The notes beneath the pieces were generated by a model that saw nothing but the letters and a program-made list of their open reading frames with translations, made no database searches and was not told where the DNA came from. From Cloacibacterium caeni (GTDB lineage Bacteria; Bacteroidota; Bacteroidia; Flavobacteriales; Weeksellaceae), in contig NZ_OU015321.1 of assembly GCF_907163105.1 (NCBI RefSeq), positions 2,247,001 through 2,311,000 on the forward strand: a stretch of DNA of 64,000 bases, written 5' to 3'. How positions within the stretch are numbered: the stretch's first letter is position 1; each line of letters opens with the position of its first letter. The position numbers were made by a program, and so were the translations under genes. Below are positions 26,084-34,469 of this stretch, piece after piece.

Positions 26084-26704
26084 ATGACCAAGAAAGAACG
26101 TGCAAAAATAGTAATGACTGAGTTAGAAAAAATCTATCCCGAAGTTCCTATTCCACTGAACCATAGAAATGCTTATGAACTATTGGTTGCCGTAGCTCTT
26201 TCTGCACAAACTACTGATAAAAAAGTAAACGAAGTAACTCCCAAATTGTTTTCTGTAGCTCCCAATCCAGAAAAAATGGCTTCATTAGAAGAGCGTGAAA
26301 TCAAGGAATTGATTAAAGAAATTGGCTTGTCTAATTCTAAAGCCAAAAATTTAAAAATCATGGCCAATCAACTTCTGGAAAGACATAACGGCGAAGTTCC
26401 TTCTAATTTTGAAGATTTAGAAAATTTAGCAGGAGTAGGTCATAAAACGGCAAGTGTAGTGATGAGTCAGGCTTTTGGTGTGCCTGCTTTTCCGGTAGAT
26501 ACTCACATTCATCGATTGATGAAACAATGGAAATTAACCGAAGGAAAAAACGTGGTTCAAACTGAAAACGACGCTAAAAAACTTTTCCCTAAAGAAACTT
26601 GGAATAAACTTCACCTTCAAATTATTTTCTACGGCAGAGAATATTCTCCAGCCAGAGGAAATCAGGAGAAAGATTACCTCACGAAAATGCTTTTTGAGAA
26701 ATAA
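26084..26704 (+). CDS. nth: Endonuclease III lacking the Fe-S cluster
   Basis: A 206-residue base-excision repair glycosylase/AP lyase. The HhH motif LENLAGVGHKTAS supplies catalytic Lys121, and Asp139 lies in FPVDTHIHR. ALSAQTTDKKVN matches the substrate-binding helix. E. coli Nth ends with a four-cysteine loop that binds a 4Fe-4S cluster; here the corresponding tail is FYGREYSPARGNQEKDY and the entire protein contains no cysteine. Catalytic residues are kept, so it should still be active. A DUF559 element follows immediately after the stop codon. Confidence 0.9.
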   Translation: MTKKERAKIVMTELEKIYPEVPIPLNHRNAYELLVAVALSAQTTDKKVNEVTPKLFSVAPNPEKMASLEEREIKELIKEIGLSNSKAKNLKIMANQLLERHNGEVPSNFEDLENLAGVGHKTASVVMSQAFGVPAFPVDTHIHRLMKQWKLTEGKNVVQTENDAKKLFPKETWNKLHLQIIFYGREYSPARGNQEKDYLTKMLFEK

Positions 26705-26714
26705 TCAGATTTTC

Positions 26715-26766
26715 GGGTTCCCCTCTTTTAGAGGGGTGTCAAAATCTTTGATTTTGACGGGGTGTT
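26715..26766. repeat. Left structured terminal repeat of the DUF559 element
   Basis: A 52-bp repeat with two nested perfect hairpins: CCCCTCT/AGAGGGG and GTCAAAATC/GATTTTGAC. It is the inverted counterpart of 27216-27266. The outer sequence is nearly identical, but the second stem has different bases in the two copies and still pairs perfectly. Confidence 0.9.
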
Positions 26767-26775
26767 AAGAGTTAT

Positions 26776-27194
26776 TTATAGTTTATATTGATTTATGATA
26801 AAATTTTCTAAATCCCGTAAAACGAGCATCATATTTTTCTTTACATCAAAATCTGAAACTCGGAAAAATTTAATTCCTAAACTTTCCAAATACTCTTGTC
26901 TATTCTTATCTTTTTCCTTTTTAAACTCATGATACCATCCATCTATTTCAATGGCTAATCCTAAACTTTTGATATAAAAATCAATAATATAATTATCTAC
27001 AACAATTTGTCTATCAAAATCCAAAGAATGAAATTTTTTAGATTTAACTTCATTCCAAAAAGAACTTCTGCTAAATTTCTAGATTTTCTTAATTTTCGAG
27101 CAAATTCTTTTAGTTTTGGATTATATGGAAGATCATGTATAAAATTTCTTTTTAATTCATGCTCTTTAAATTTTATGATTTTTAATGCTTCCAT
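26776..27194 (-). pseudogene. DUF559 (Vsr-like fold) protein, frameshifted
   Basis: The N-terminal part is read from ATG 27194 (residues such as LPYNPKLKEFARKLRK and NLAEVLF). The C-terminal part is in another frame (DFDRQIVVDNYIIDFYIK, LAIEIDGWYHE, LESLGIKFFRVSDFDVKKN). Together they reconstitute a complete DUF559 domain of about 139 residues. The frames would join if the A5 run at 27057-27061 (T5 on the coding strand) had one more base, giving VLFWNEVKSKKF. DUF559 proteins share the very-short-patch-repair endonuclease fold; IEIDG contains the expected acidic residues. It may be a true frameshift or a homopolymer sequencing error. Confidence 0.85.
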
Positions 27195-27215
27195 TTTTTT
27201 CTTAACTATCTTTTA

Positions 27216-27266
27216 AACACCCCGTCATTAACAAGTTAATGACACCCCTCTAAAAGAGGGGAACCC
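27216..27266. repeat. Right structured terminal repeat of the DUF559 element
   Basis: A 51-bp inverted copy of 26715-26766. Hairpins: GTCATTAAC/GTTAATGAC and CCCCTCT/AGAGGGG. The first stem has replaced bases compared with the left copy but remains perfectly paired. Confidence 0.9.
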
Positions 27267-27289
27267 TTCTAATAAAATTTAGAAATAAA

Positions 27290-29080
27290 TTACTGTTTCT
27301 TTGCCCAAAGTTCCATCTTTCTTTCTAAAACGGATAATGGAAGACATCCTTGGTTCAGAATTTCATCATGGAATTTAGCCAAACTGAATTTCTTACCTAG
27401 TTCTTTTTGATATTTGGCTCTTAATTCTAAAAATTTAAGCGAACCGATTTTGTAACCTAATGCTTGTCCCGGAATCGCCATATAACGCTCAATTGCGGCA
27501 GTTGCACCTTCTTCAGAATCAGAAATATTATTCAGATAATATTGAATCGCATTTTCTCTGGTCATTTTCCCAGTGTGAATTCCTGTATCTACCACCAATC
27601 GAACTGCACGCAACATTTGATCACTTAAATAACCCATTTTTTGATAAGGATCAGTATACAAACCAAACTCTGGCCCTAAAGTTTCGGTATAGTGCGCCCA
27701 ACCTTCTCCATAAGCTCCGAACCAACCAAATCTCATGAATTTAGGAATTTCCATATTTTCCTGTTGAAGCGAAACCTGATAATGATGTCCCGGAATAGCT
27801 TCGTGCAAGAATAAAGATTCGAAACCATTGGTTACATTATATTGAGTAGCATCTGGAATAGGTGTATAAAAAATTCCCGGTCTGCTTCCGTCTGCTGAAC
27901 CTGGTTTGTATTCTGCACTTGCACTTGCTTCTCTAAATTTTTCGGTTCTTCTGATTTCAAACGGTGTTTTAGGAAACTTAGTAAACATCGTTGGAAGTTT
28001 TGGCTCTATTTTCTTTAAAATCCCATTAAACGCAGCTATTACTTCTTCTGGCGTTTTATAAGGCATTGCTTTTTTGTCCGTTTTTAAACTTACCAAAAAT
28101 TGTTCGAGTGTTCCTTTGAAACCTAATTGAGTTTTTACTTTCTCCATTTCTACTCTTAACATGGCCACTTCTTTCAACCCAATCTTATTGATTTCATCGG
28201 GAGTAAGATTAGTGGTTGTCCAAGATTTTGCGAGATAAGTATAAATATTGCTTCCATTAGGAATAGCGTTAATTCCATCTGTATTTCTCGCTTTTGGCAA
28301 ATATTCTTTTTCTAGAAAATCACCCATTCTTTGGTAGGCAGGAATAATTTTCGTTTTGATGGCGTTTTGATAAAGTACGGTGTACTTTTGTTTATCCGCG
28401 GCAGAAAAATTGGCTGGAATTTTTTTGATTGGTCCGTAGAAAATATTTTTATCAAAATTTTCAGAAATAATTTCTTCACCTCTCATTTGAGGAATCATTT
28501 TCATCACCAGTTTTTTTGGAAGCATCACATTTTGTTTCATTCCATCTCTGAAATTCTTTTCGGCAGTATTCATCCAAACGGCAAAAGCATCTATTCTTTT
28601 CAAGAAATTATCATAATCTTTAGTCGTTTTAAACGGTTGATTTCCATCTCCGCTTCCTAACAATGGAAAATCTAATGGCAAACCTTCAAATTGGTTAAAA
28701 GGCATGAGTTCTGGATGATACGCATACTTTTCAATCTTATCTTTTAAGGTAAAATCTAAAACATCATAAACGGTTTTGTCTTTATCAGAAAGAGATTCAT
28801 AATCAAGAGTTTGCAACTTTTTTTGAGTTTCGGTATAGAAACCGATTTCTTTAGAAATAAAATCCTGACTGATAGCATTTGGCAATTGGTCATTATATCT
28901 ATTATCACCTTGCATAGTGGCTTCCAAAGGAAACATTTTCAGGTAACCTTCATAATATTTAGAAGCAATGCTGTCTATATTGGCTTCGGATTTGGGCAAA
29001 GCAATGTCTGTTTTTTTACAACTGATAACGAAAAGCATCATTGCAAATATTCCTAAAATAGGCGCTCTAAAAAATCTCAT
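27290..29080 (-). CDS. DUF885 lipoprotein, putative zinc-dependent peptidase
   Basis: A 596-residue protein with a lipoprotein signal (FVISC, Cys21), so it is anchored in a membrane facing the periplasm. The zinc-binding motif FLHEAIPGHHYQ and the downstream GEGWAHYTETLGPEFG, which supplies the third ligand, are clear. DUF885 proteins belong to a gluzincin-like clan of uncharacterised peptidases common in Bacteroidetes. Length is typical. The -7 element TATTTTTG (minus) lies about 17 bp upstream. Confidence 0.87.
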   Translation of the reverse strand: MRFFRAPILGIFAMMLFVISCKKTDIALPKSEANIDSIASKYYEGYLKMFPLEATMQGDNRYNDQLPNAISQDFISKEIGFYTETQKKLQTLDYESLSDKDKTVYDVLDFTLKDKIEKYAYHPELMPFNQFEGLPLDFPLLGSGDGNQPFKTTKDYDNFLKRIDAFAVWMNTAEKNFRDGMKQNVMLPKKLVMKMIPQMRGEEIISENFDKNIFYGPIKKIPANFSAADKQKYTVLYQNAIKTKIIPAYQRMGDFLEKEYLPKARNTDGINAIPNGSNIYTYLAKSWTTTNLTPDEINKIGLKEVAMLRVEMEKVKTQLGFKGTLEQFLVSLKTDKKAMPYKTPEEVIAAFNGILKKIEPKLPTMFTKFPKTPFEIRRTEKFREASASAEYKPGSADGSRPGIFYTPIPDATQYNVTNGFESLFLHEAIPGHHYQVSLQQENMEIPKFMRFGWFGAYGEGWAHYTETLGPEFGLYTDPYQKMGYLSDQMLRAVRLVVDTGIHTGKMTRENAIQYYLNNISDSEEGATAAIERYMAIPGQALGYKIGSLKFLELRAKYQKELGKKFSLAKFHDEILNQGCLPLSVLERKMELWAKKQ

Positions 29081-29230
29081 TTTTCTTAAATTTTAAACAA
29101 AAATATAAATTATCTGTAAATGTGGATTTTAAAATCATAAAAAAATAGTTTTAAAGCATCAAGAGTAATTTTTTTCATAATTTTTTGTAACAAAGTATAA
29201 AATCTCTTACTAATTAATAAAATTTAAAAA

Positions 29231-30118
29231 ATGAAATGGTATAAATCTTTAAGCTTTGCTTTATTGTTTTTAGTAACTCTTGCAAACGCACAATCTGCAA
29301 ACAGATTTTTTTATGAATTGACCTTTAAACCCAAAAAAGGAATAGACTCTTTACAAAAAACTGTTATGATTCTAGACGTAACCGATAAAAAATCACTTTA
29401 TAGAGATTATTTGACGGTTTCACAGGATTCTATTTTAAAAATTACAGTAGAAAAAATGCAAAAATCAGGAATTTTTCAAGATATGTCTAAAGTTATAAGG
29501 CAGCCTAAATTTTCTCACAAAATTTATAAAAGCTATCCCACAATGAAAGTTCAATATATTGATGCTGTTTTAAATGGAGGAAGACCATTGTATTTAAGCT
29601 ATTCAGAAGAGACAAAATTCAACTGGAAAATAGAAAATGAAAAGAAAAAAATAGGCGAATACGAAGCTCAAAAAGCTACCACAGAATTTGGTGGAAGAAA
29701 ATGGACGGCTTGGTTTACAGAATCTATTCCTTTCCCAGATGGTCCGTATAAATTCTCTGGTTTACCTGGATTAATAGTGAAAATAGAAGATGCTGAGAAA
29801 AATTATTCCTGGGAACTTAAAGGTAACAAAAAGATTGAAAACTATAATGAATTATCATATAGTGAACAATTAATGGCTCAATTTGGTGGCTCTTTGAAAA
29901 CTACTGACATTACTAGAGAAAAATTTGAAAAAACTCTTGCTGATTTCAAAAAAGATCCTTTTGCTAATATGAGAGATCAATTATCCCAAATTCCAGCAGA
30001 CGCTAAAATGCCTGGAACAGACAAATCTGTAAAAGACTTTATTGCAGAAAAAGAGAGAGAAACAAAAGAACTTTATGGTTCTATTGATAATTCTATTGAA
30101 ATTCTTGAGAAAAAATAA
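29231..30118 (+). CDS. GLPGLI-family exported protein
   Basis: A 295-residue protein with a 21-residue signal peptide ending at ANAQ. It carries the namesake motif FSGLPGLIVKIED at about 176-188 and the preceding AWFTESIPFPDGPYK, both hallmarks of the family. These Bacteroidetes proteins are of unknown function and are often next to TonB-dependent receptors. A terminator follows at 30149. Confidence 0.9.
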   Translation: MKWYKSLSFALLFLVTLANAQSANRFFYELTFKPKKGIDSLQKTVMILDVTDKKSLYRDYLTVSQDSILKITVEKMQKSGIFQDMSKVIRQPKFSHKIYKSYPTMKVQYIDAVLNGGRPLYLSYSEETKFNWKIENEKKKIGEYEAQKATTEFGGRKWTAWFTESIPFPDGPYKFSGLPGLIVKIEDAEKNYSWELKGNKKIENYNELSYSEQLMAQFGGSLKTTDITREKFEKTLADFKKDPFANMRDQLSQIPADAKMPGTDKSVKDFIAEKERETKELYGSIDNSIEILEKK

Positions 30119-30148
30119 AATTCCCTTCATATTAAACTTTTGTAACAG

Positions 30149-30178
30149 AAAACTCGAGGATCCGTCTTCGAGTTTTTT
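30149..30178 (+). terminator. Intrinsic terminator of the GLPGLI gene
   Basis: 9-bp stem AAAACTCGA / TCGAGTTTT with T6 at the end. It lies inside the 5' extension of the AraC reading frame, which argues against that extension being translated. Confidence 0.82.
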
Positions 30179-30226
30179 GCATTTAATAAGAGCAAGAATA
30201 GACCATTGTGCTGTGGTTTTTAGTTC

Positions 30227-30234
30227 TATATTTG
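30227..30234 (+). promoter_or_regulatory. -7 promoter element of the AraC-type regulator
   Basis: TATATTTG, with TTG 18 bp upstream (30206-30208). Supports a start at TTG 30249. Confidence 0.5.
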
Positions 30235-30248
30235 TAAAAAATAATCGT

Positions 30249-31154
30249 TTGACTTCACAAGAATATCTTGCGAGAATAAGAAAGGTTTTAGATTACATTG
30301 ACCAACATCTGGACGATGAACTTCCTCTGGAAAAACTCGCAGAAATGGGCTACTACTCACCTTTTCATTTTCATAGAATTTTCCGTGCAGTTACCCGTGA
30401 AACTTTGCTAGGTTACATCACCAGAAAACGCATGGAAAAAGCTGCCATGATGCTTTCCTTAAAAAAAGAAAAATCTTTAGAAGAGATTTTCTTGGAAATA
30501 GGATACAATAGCCATTCTACTTTTGGTAAAACTTTCAAAAAGCACTTTGGGATTTCTCCAGCTGCTTTTAGAAAAAATTCGCCAGAAAATTTTAAGAAAA
30601 TTCAAACCATTATCAGCAATATCGGACAAAAAGAAGTCGTTTTCGAGCAATATCTTTACCAACTAGAACAAATGAAATTTTTTATGGAAAATAAAGCCAA
30701 TATCCAAATAAAAGAAATGCCAGAAATGCAGATTGCATCAGTATTAAGCATTGGTGTACAAAATATAGGAAACGCTTACAACACCCTTATTTCTTGGGCA
30801 ATTTCTAAAAATATTTTCCCTAGAGAAAATGTGAAAATGATTACCGTTTATCACGATAGTTTCAAAGTTACTGCTCCCAATAAAGTGAGAATTCACGCAG
30901 GAATGTTGCTAGAAGAAGCCATCAAAAATGAAGGCGAAGTTTTCCTAGAAATTTTACCAAAAGGGAAATATATCGTTTCTCGACAAGAAATTACACTCCC
31001 CGAATTCGAAACTGCTTGGAACGCACTTTTCCTTTGGATGAACGAAAACGGACACCAGTTCAGAAAAGAATGTCCTTATGAAATTTACCATAATGATTAC
31101 CAAGAACACCCTGAGAAAAAGTGTTTGGTAGATTTCTGCATTCCTATTTTGTAA
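30249..31154 (+). CDS. AraC-family regulator with GyrI-like effector domain
   Basis: 301 residues from the TTG at 30249, which matches the usual family opening (TSQEYLARIRKVLDYIDQ) and follows the promoter and terminator just described. The frame is open back to 30042, but that part overlaps the GLPGLI gene. The N-terminal AraC domain has two HTH motifs (LEKLAEMGYYSPFHFHRIF and LEEIFLEIGYNSHSTFGKTF). The C-terminal half (about 150-301) is a GyrI-like ligand-binding domain, seen in multidrug-sensing regulators. Target genes unknown; it lacks the repeat pair that marks the three promoters downstream. Confidence 0.87.
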   Translation: MTSQEYLARIRKVLDYIDQHLDDELPLEKLAEMGYYSPFHFHRIFRAVTRETLLGYITRKRMEKAAMMLSLKKEKSLEEIFLEIGYNSHSTFGKTFKKHFGISPAAFRKNSPENFKKIQTIISNIGQKEVVFEQYLYQLEQMKFFMENKANIQIKEMPEMQIASVLSIGVQNIGNAYNTLISWAISKNIFPRENVKMITVYHDSFKVTAPNKVRIHAGMLLEEAIKNEGEVFLEILPKGKYIVSRQEITLPEFETAWNALFLWMNENGHQFRKECPYEIYHNDYQEHPEKKCLVDFCIPIL

Positions 31155-31160
31155 TTTTCT

Positions 31161-31231
31161 ACGATTCAGTTTCTATTTTTTACGATTCAGTAAAACTTAT
31201 TTCCTTTCAGAAATGAGCAGAGATACCTTTG
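31161..31231 (+). promoter_or_regulatory. LytTR-type direct repeat plus -7 element, site 1
   Basis: Two copies of ACGATTCAGT at 31161-31170 and 31182-31191 (starts 21 bp apart), then TACCTTTG at 31224-31231, 42 bp after the second start. It lies upstream of the TonB-dependent receptor gene. The same spacing recurs in sites 2 and 3. No -33 TTTG is present, which fits an activator-dependent promoter. Confidence 0.75.
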
Positions 31232-31250
31232 CTTCATCAAAAACAGAATT

Positions 31251-33467
31251 ATGAAAACTCGTATTTTTACATTACTCTTTACCTTTGCCTTTACCTTTAC
31301 CTTAATTGCTCAAATTACCATTTCTGGAAAAGTTTTAGGAAGAAATAACAAACCGCTGAAAGATGTTTCTGTGACGCTGAAAGATACTTATGATGGCGCA
31401 ACAACAGACGAAACAGGGAATTATAAATTTGAAACTTCTGAAAAAGGAAGCCAAACATTGATTTTCTCTCACCCTAAATTTATAGAAATTGAAAAATCTA
31501 TTCAAATTGAAGACAAAAACCTTATTCTAAATGCTGAACTAAAAGAATCGGTGAGCGAAATAGATGCAGTAGTCATTTCTGCGGGAAGCATAGAAGCCAG
31601 CGATAAAAAACGAGCCACTACTCTATTGACACCAATTGATGTCTACACAACAGCTGGAGCAAATGGTCAAATTTCATCGGCACTGGAAACCTTACCTGGA
31701 GTTCAAAAAGTAGGAGAATCAGAAGGTCTTTTCGTGAGAGGAGGAACCGGAACGGAAACCAAATTCTTCATGGACGGAAATTTGGTGAACAATTATTTCG
31801 GAAATTCTGTACCCGGAATTAAAGCGATGGATAGATTGAATACTTCACTTTTTAAAGGAAATGTATTTTCGAGTGGTGGTTATTCTGCAGTTTACGGACA
31901 AGCATTATCTGGAGTTTTAGCTTTGGAAAGTATCGATTTACCAGAGAGAAATGCTGCAGATTTTGGGATTTCTCCCATTTTTGCAAGCGGCGGAATTCAA
32001 CGAGTTAATCAAGAAAAAACACATTCTTACGGAATTTCTTTAGGCTATTCTAATCTAGAACTCATGCAGAAAATTCTGAAATTCAATACCGATTTCGAAA
32101 AAGCACCTAACAGTTTTGGTGGCAATGGTAATTTCAGAATTAAAACTTCAAGAGGCGGTTTTATCAAATATTACGGAAGTTATGATACCAGTTCGATGAA
32201 GCTTTCTTCTCCCAATTTAGACGACGAAACTTCTTCTGATAAAATCAATCAAAACGGGAAAAATACGTTTCACTCGCTTTCTTACCGAGAAAAATTTGGC
32301 AGATATACTTTGAATCTTGGAAGTTCATATACTTTTAACCAAAATATTCTTCATTTTTCTAATGTAGACCAAAACGGAAGTTCTCCATTCAATAATGACA
32401 TAGATTCTAAAGGCAATTATTTCAACGCCAAAGCATTGATTGAGAGAAAATTATTTAAAATTTCGGCAATAAGAGCAGGAATAGAACTGAATACAACTAA
32501 AGAAGAAACTTGGGTTTCCATCGCTCAAAAAAATTATGAATTTAGAGATGATATCACATCTCTTTTCGCAGAAACTGATTTGGGAATCAGCAATGATTTA
32601 TCTTTAAAAATAGGAGCAAGAGCAGAAAACTCTTCTTCTATCAACCACTGGAATTTTTCGCCAAGATTTGCCATGGCTTACAGAATTTCTAAAGAATGGA
32701 CGAGTTCATTGGCTTACGGAACTTTCTTCCAAAATCCTGAAAGTAGATTTTTCACCGAAAATTATCAACCCAATTATCAAAGAGCTGACCATTATATTTT
32801 TCAAGTTCAAAGAGCAGCAGATGGTAGAAGTTTGAGATTGGAAACGTATTACAAAAAATATCAAGATTTAATAAAAACCACAACAGATTTTTACAGACCT
32901 ATCGCCGTGAATAACAACGGAAGTGGCTATGCAAAAGGTGTAGAATTATTTTGGCGAGATAAAAAATCTTTGAAAAATATAGATTATTGGGTGTCTTATT
33001 CTTACCTAGATTCTAAAAGAGATTACCTGAATTACACCGAAAGTCTATTCCCCAATTTCGCGGCAAAACATACACTTTCTGTGGTGGCTAAAAAATTTGT
33101 AACCAATTGGAAAACAGGATTTAATATTTCTTACAATTACAATTCTGGAAGACCATATTACAATTTCGTGACCGAAAATGGCAATACTGTTCTCAAAAAT
33201 CAAGGCTTTGTAAAAGATTATCAAGCGGTGAATTTCAGTCTTAATTATTTACCGAATTTAGGCAAAAAAGATGCGAGAGCTTTCACCGTTTTGGTGCTTT
33301 CTATCAATAACGTTCTAGGAACTAAAAATGAATTTGGATACAATTTTTCGAGCAATGGATTAAAATCTAGAGCCATCGTTCCTCCTAACAATACTTTTGT
33401 TTTCATCGGTGCATTCATCAGTTTCGGGACTGACAGAACTCAAGAAGTCATTAATAATAACTTGTAG
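31251..33467 (+). CDS. TonB-dependent outer membrane receptor with carboxypeptidase-like domain
   Basis: A 738-residue receptor with a signal peptide ending near LIAQ. A carboxypeptidase D regulatory-like domain (about 22-95, ISGKVLGRNNKPLKDVSVTL) is followed by a plug (VGESEGLFVRGGTGTETKFFMDG) and a C-terminal barrel ending in VFIGAFISFG. No SusD-like partner is adjacent, so a glycan role is not indicated; the ligand is unknown. The promoter carries the LytTR-type repeat pair. Candidate target of the LytTR regulator at 36863. Confidence 0.92.
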   Translation: MKTRIFTLLFTFAFTFTLIAQITISGKVLGRNNKPLKDVSVTLKDTYDGATTDETGNYKFETSEKGSQTLIFSHPKFIEIEKSIQIEDKNLILNAELKESVSEIDAVVISAGSIEASDKKRATTLLTPIDVYTTAGANGQISSALETLPGVQKVGESEGLFVRGGTGTETKFFMDGNLVNNYFGNSVPGIKAMDRLNTSLFKGNVFSSGGYSAVYGQALSGVLALESIDLPERNAADFGISPIFASGGIQRVNQEKTHSYGISLGYSNLELMQKILKFNTDFEKAPNSFGGNGNFRIKTSRGGFIKYYGSYDTSSMKLSSPNLDDETSSDKINQNGKNTFHSLSYREKFGRYTLNLGSSYTFNQNILHFSNVDQNGSSPFNNDIDSKGNYFNAKALIERKLFKISAIRAGIELNTTKEETWVSIAQKNYEFRDDITSLFAETDLGISNDLSLKIGARAENSSSINHWNFSPRFAMAYRISKEWTSSLAYGTFFQNPESRFFTENYQPNYQRADHYIFQVQRAADGRSLRLETYYKKYQDLIKTTTDFYRPIAVNNNGSGYAKGVELFWRDKKSLKNIDYWVSYSYLDSKRDYLNYTESLFPNFAAKHTLSVVAKKFVTNWKTGFNISYNYNSGRPYYNFVTENGNTVLKNQGFVKDYQAVNFSLNYLPNLGKKDARAFTVLVLSINNVLGTKNEFGYNFSSNGLKSRAIVPPNNTFVFIGAFISFGTDRTQEVINNNL

Positions 33468-33493
33468 AATTAAGTCCAAAATTGACAATGAAA

Positions 33494-33564
33494 ACCATTC
33501 AGTCAAGAAAAACTACAGTTCGGTGAACTAAAATTTCAAGAAAATTTCTTTCAAAATATCTTTG
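33494..33564 (+). promoter_or_regulatory. LytTR-type direct repeat plus -7 element, site 2
   Basis: ACCATTCAGT at 33494-33503 and ACAGTTCGGT at 33515-33524 (21 bp apart), then TATCTTTG at 33557-33564, 42 bp after the second start. It lies upstream of the TPR-like gene. Confidence 0.75.
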
Positions 33565-33599
33565 AACCATAAAATTGAAACAACTAAAAAATATTACAT

Positions 33600-34256
33600 A
33601 TGAAAACTTTACAAAAAACAATTTTAGCACTTTCTTTCGCATTTACAACAAGTTACACTTTTGCCCAAACTGCTTACGAAAAAGCCATGATGCCGAAAGT
33701 TCAAACCATCGAAATGCCAAAATCTAATCCAGATGAAAACACTGCTCAAGCCAATGATTTTGCAAGAATTGGAGACAAAGAAAAAACACTTTGGCAACCG
33801 TATTATTATGCTGCTTTTTCTATTCTAAAAAAAGGAAGAACATTGATGCAACAAAACCAAATTGCACAACTAGACGAAGTCGCAAAAGAGGCTCAAAATT
33901 ACATTGACAAAGCAGAAGCGCTTTCTCCGAATAATGCAGAAATCTATATTTTGAAAAAAATGAATCACGGACTTAAAATGATGGTAAATCCTATGGAAAG
34001 ATGGCAAACTGAAGGCCAAGCTGCTCAAAATGCTCTTGCTGAAGCTAAAAAATTAGACCCAGAAAATCCTAGAATTACGATTATGGAAGCCGAAGATTTA
34101 TATTTCACTCCAGAACAATTCGGCGGAAGCAAAACGAAAGGAATTGAACTTTTTAAGAAAGCTTTAGAACAATTCAAAACTTACAAAATAAAATCTTCTC
34201 TTGACCCAAATTGGGGACAAGGTGAAGCGAATTATTTTATAGCTCAAACGAAATAG
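33600..34256 (+). CDS. Exported TPR-like protein
   Basis: A 218-residue protein with a signal peptide ending at YTFAQ (about 22-23 residues). The mature part is helical and has TPR-like stretches: AQNYIDKAEALSPNNAEIYILKKM (about 100-123) and ALAEAKKLDPENPRITIMEAEDLYF. It is likely periplasmic. No family with known function was recognised. It shares its promoter architecture with the receptor upstream and the 2TM operon downstream, so it probably works with them. Terminator at 34275. Confidence 0.7.
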   Translation: MKTLQKTILALSFAFTTSYTFAQTAYEKAMMPKVQTIEMPKSNPDENTAQANDFARIGDKEKTLWQPYYYAAFSILKKGRTLMQQNQIAQLDEVAKEAQNYIDKAEALSPNNAEIYILKKMNHGLKMMVNPMERWQTEGQAAQNALAEAKKLDPENPRITIMEAEDLYFTPEQFGGSKTKGIELFKKALEQFKTYKIKSSLDPNWGQGEANYFIAQTK

Positions 34257-34274
34257 TTTTTAAAAAACTTCTAT

Positions 34275-34303
34275 AAAACCACGAAAATTTCGTGGTTTTT
34301 TAT
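34275..34303 (+). terminator. Intrinsic terminator after the TPR-like gene
   Basis: Perfect inverted repeat AAAACCACGAAA / TTTCGTGGTTTT ending in T. Confidence 0.87.
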
Positions 34304-34345
34304 TTTCTATAGTTTTCTTTAACTAAAAAACTCAACATCCTTTTT

Positions 34346-34416
34346 ACAATTCAGTATACAAAAATGACGGTTCAGTCAAATAAAATTTGAAAGCGCCTCT
34401 TATAAAACTACCTTTA
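34346..34416 (+). promoter_or_regulatory. LytTR-type direct repeat plus promoter, site 3
   Basis: ACAATTCAGT at 34346-34355 and ACGGTTCAGT at 34367-34376 (21 bp apart), then TACCTTTA at 34409-34416, 42 bp after the second start. TTTG at 34386-34389 lies 19 bp before the -7 element. This promoter drives the operon that encodes the regulator, so it implies autoregulation. Confidence 0.75.
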
Positions 34417-34469
34417 CATCAAGAAATTTAACCCCATCACAAAATATTAATTTTTAAAATTCAAACACT

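Larger units (their letters stand above)
26715..27266. mobile_element. Putative small mobile element: DUF559 gene between structured inverted repeats
   Basis: About 552 bp bounded by inverted 51-52 bp repeats, with one (broken) DUF559 gene inside and inserted 10 bp after the nth stop codon. No transposase is present. I infer either a cassette of a multicopy family moved in trans, or a unit mobilised by the endonuclease-like protein itself. No clear target-site duplication could be defined by eye. Confidence 0.6.

Noticed and set aside
30042-30248. N-terminal extension of the AraC regulator
   Set aside because: It overlaps the end of the GLPGLI gene and crosses a strong terminator and the -7 box; family alignments begin at about 30249.
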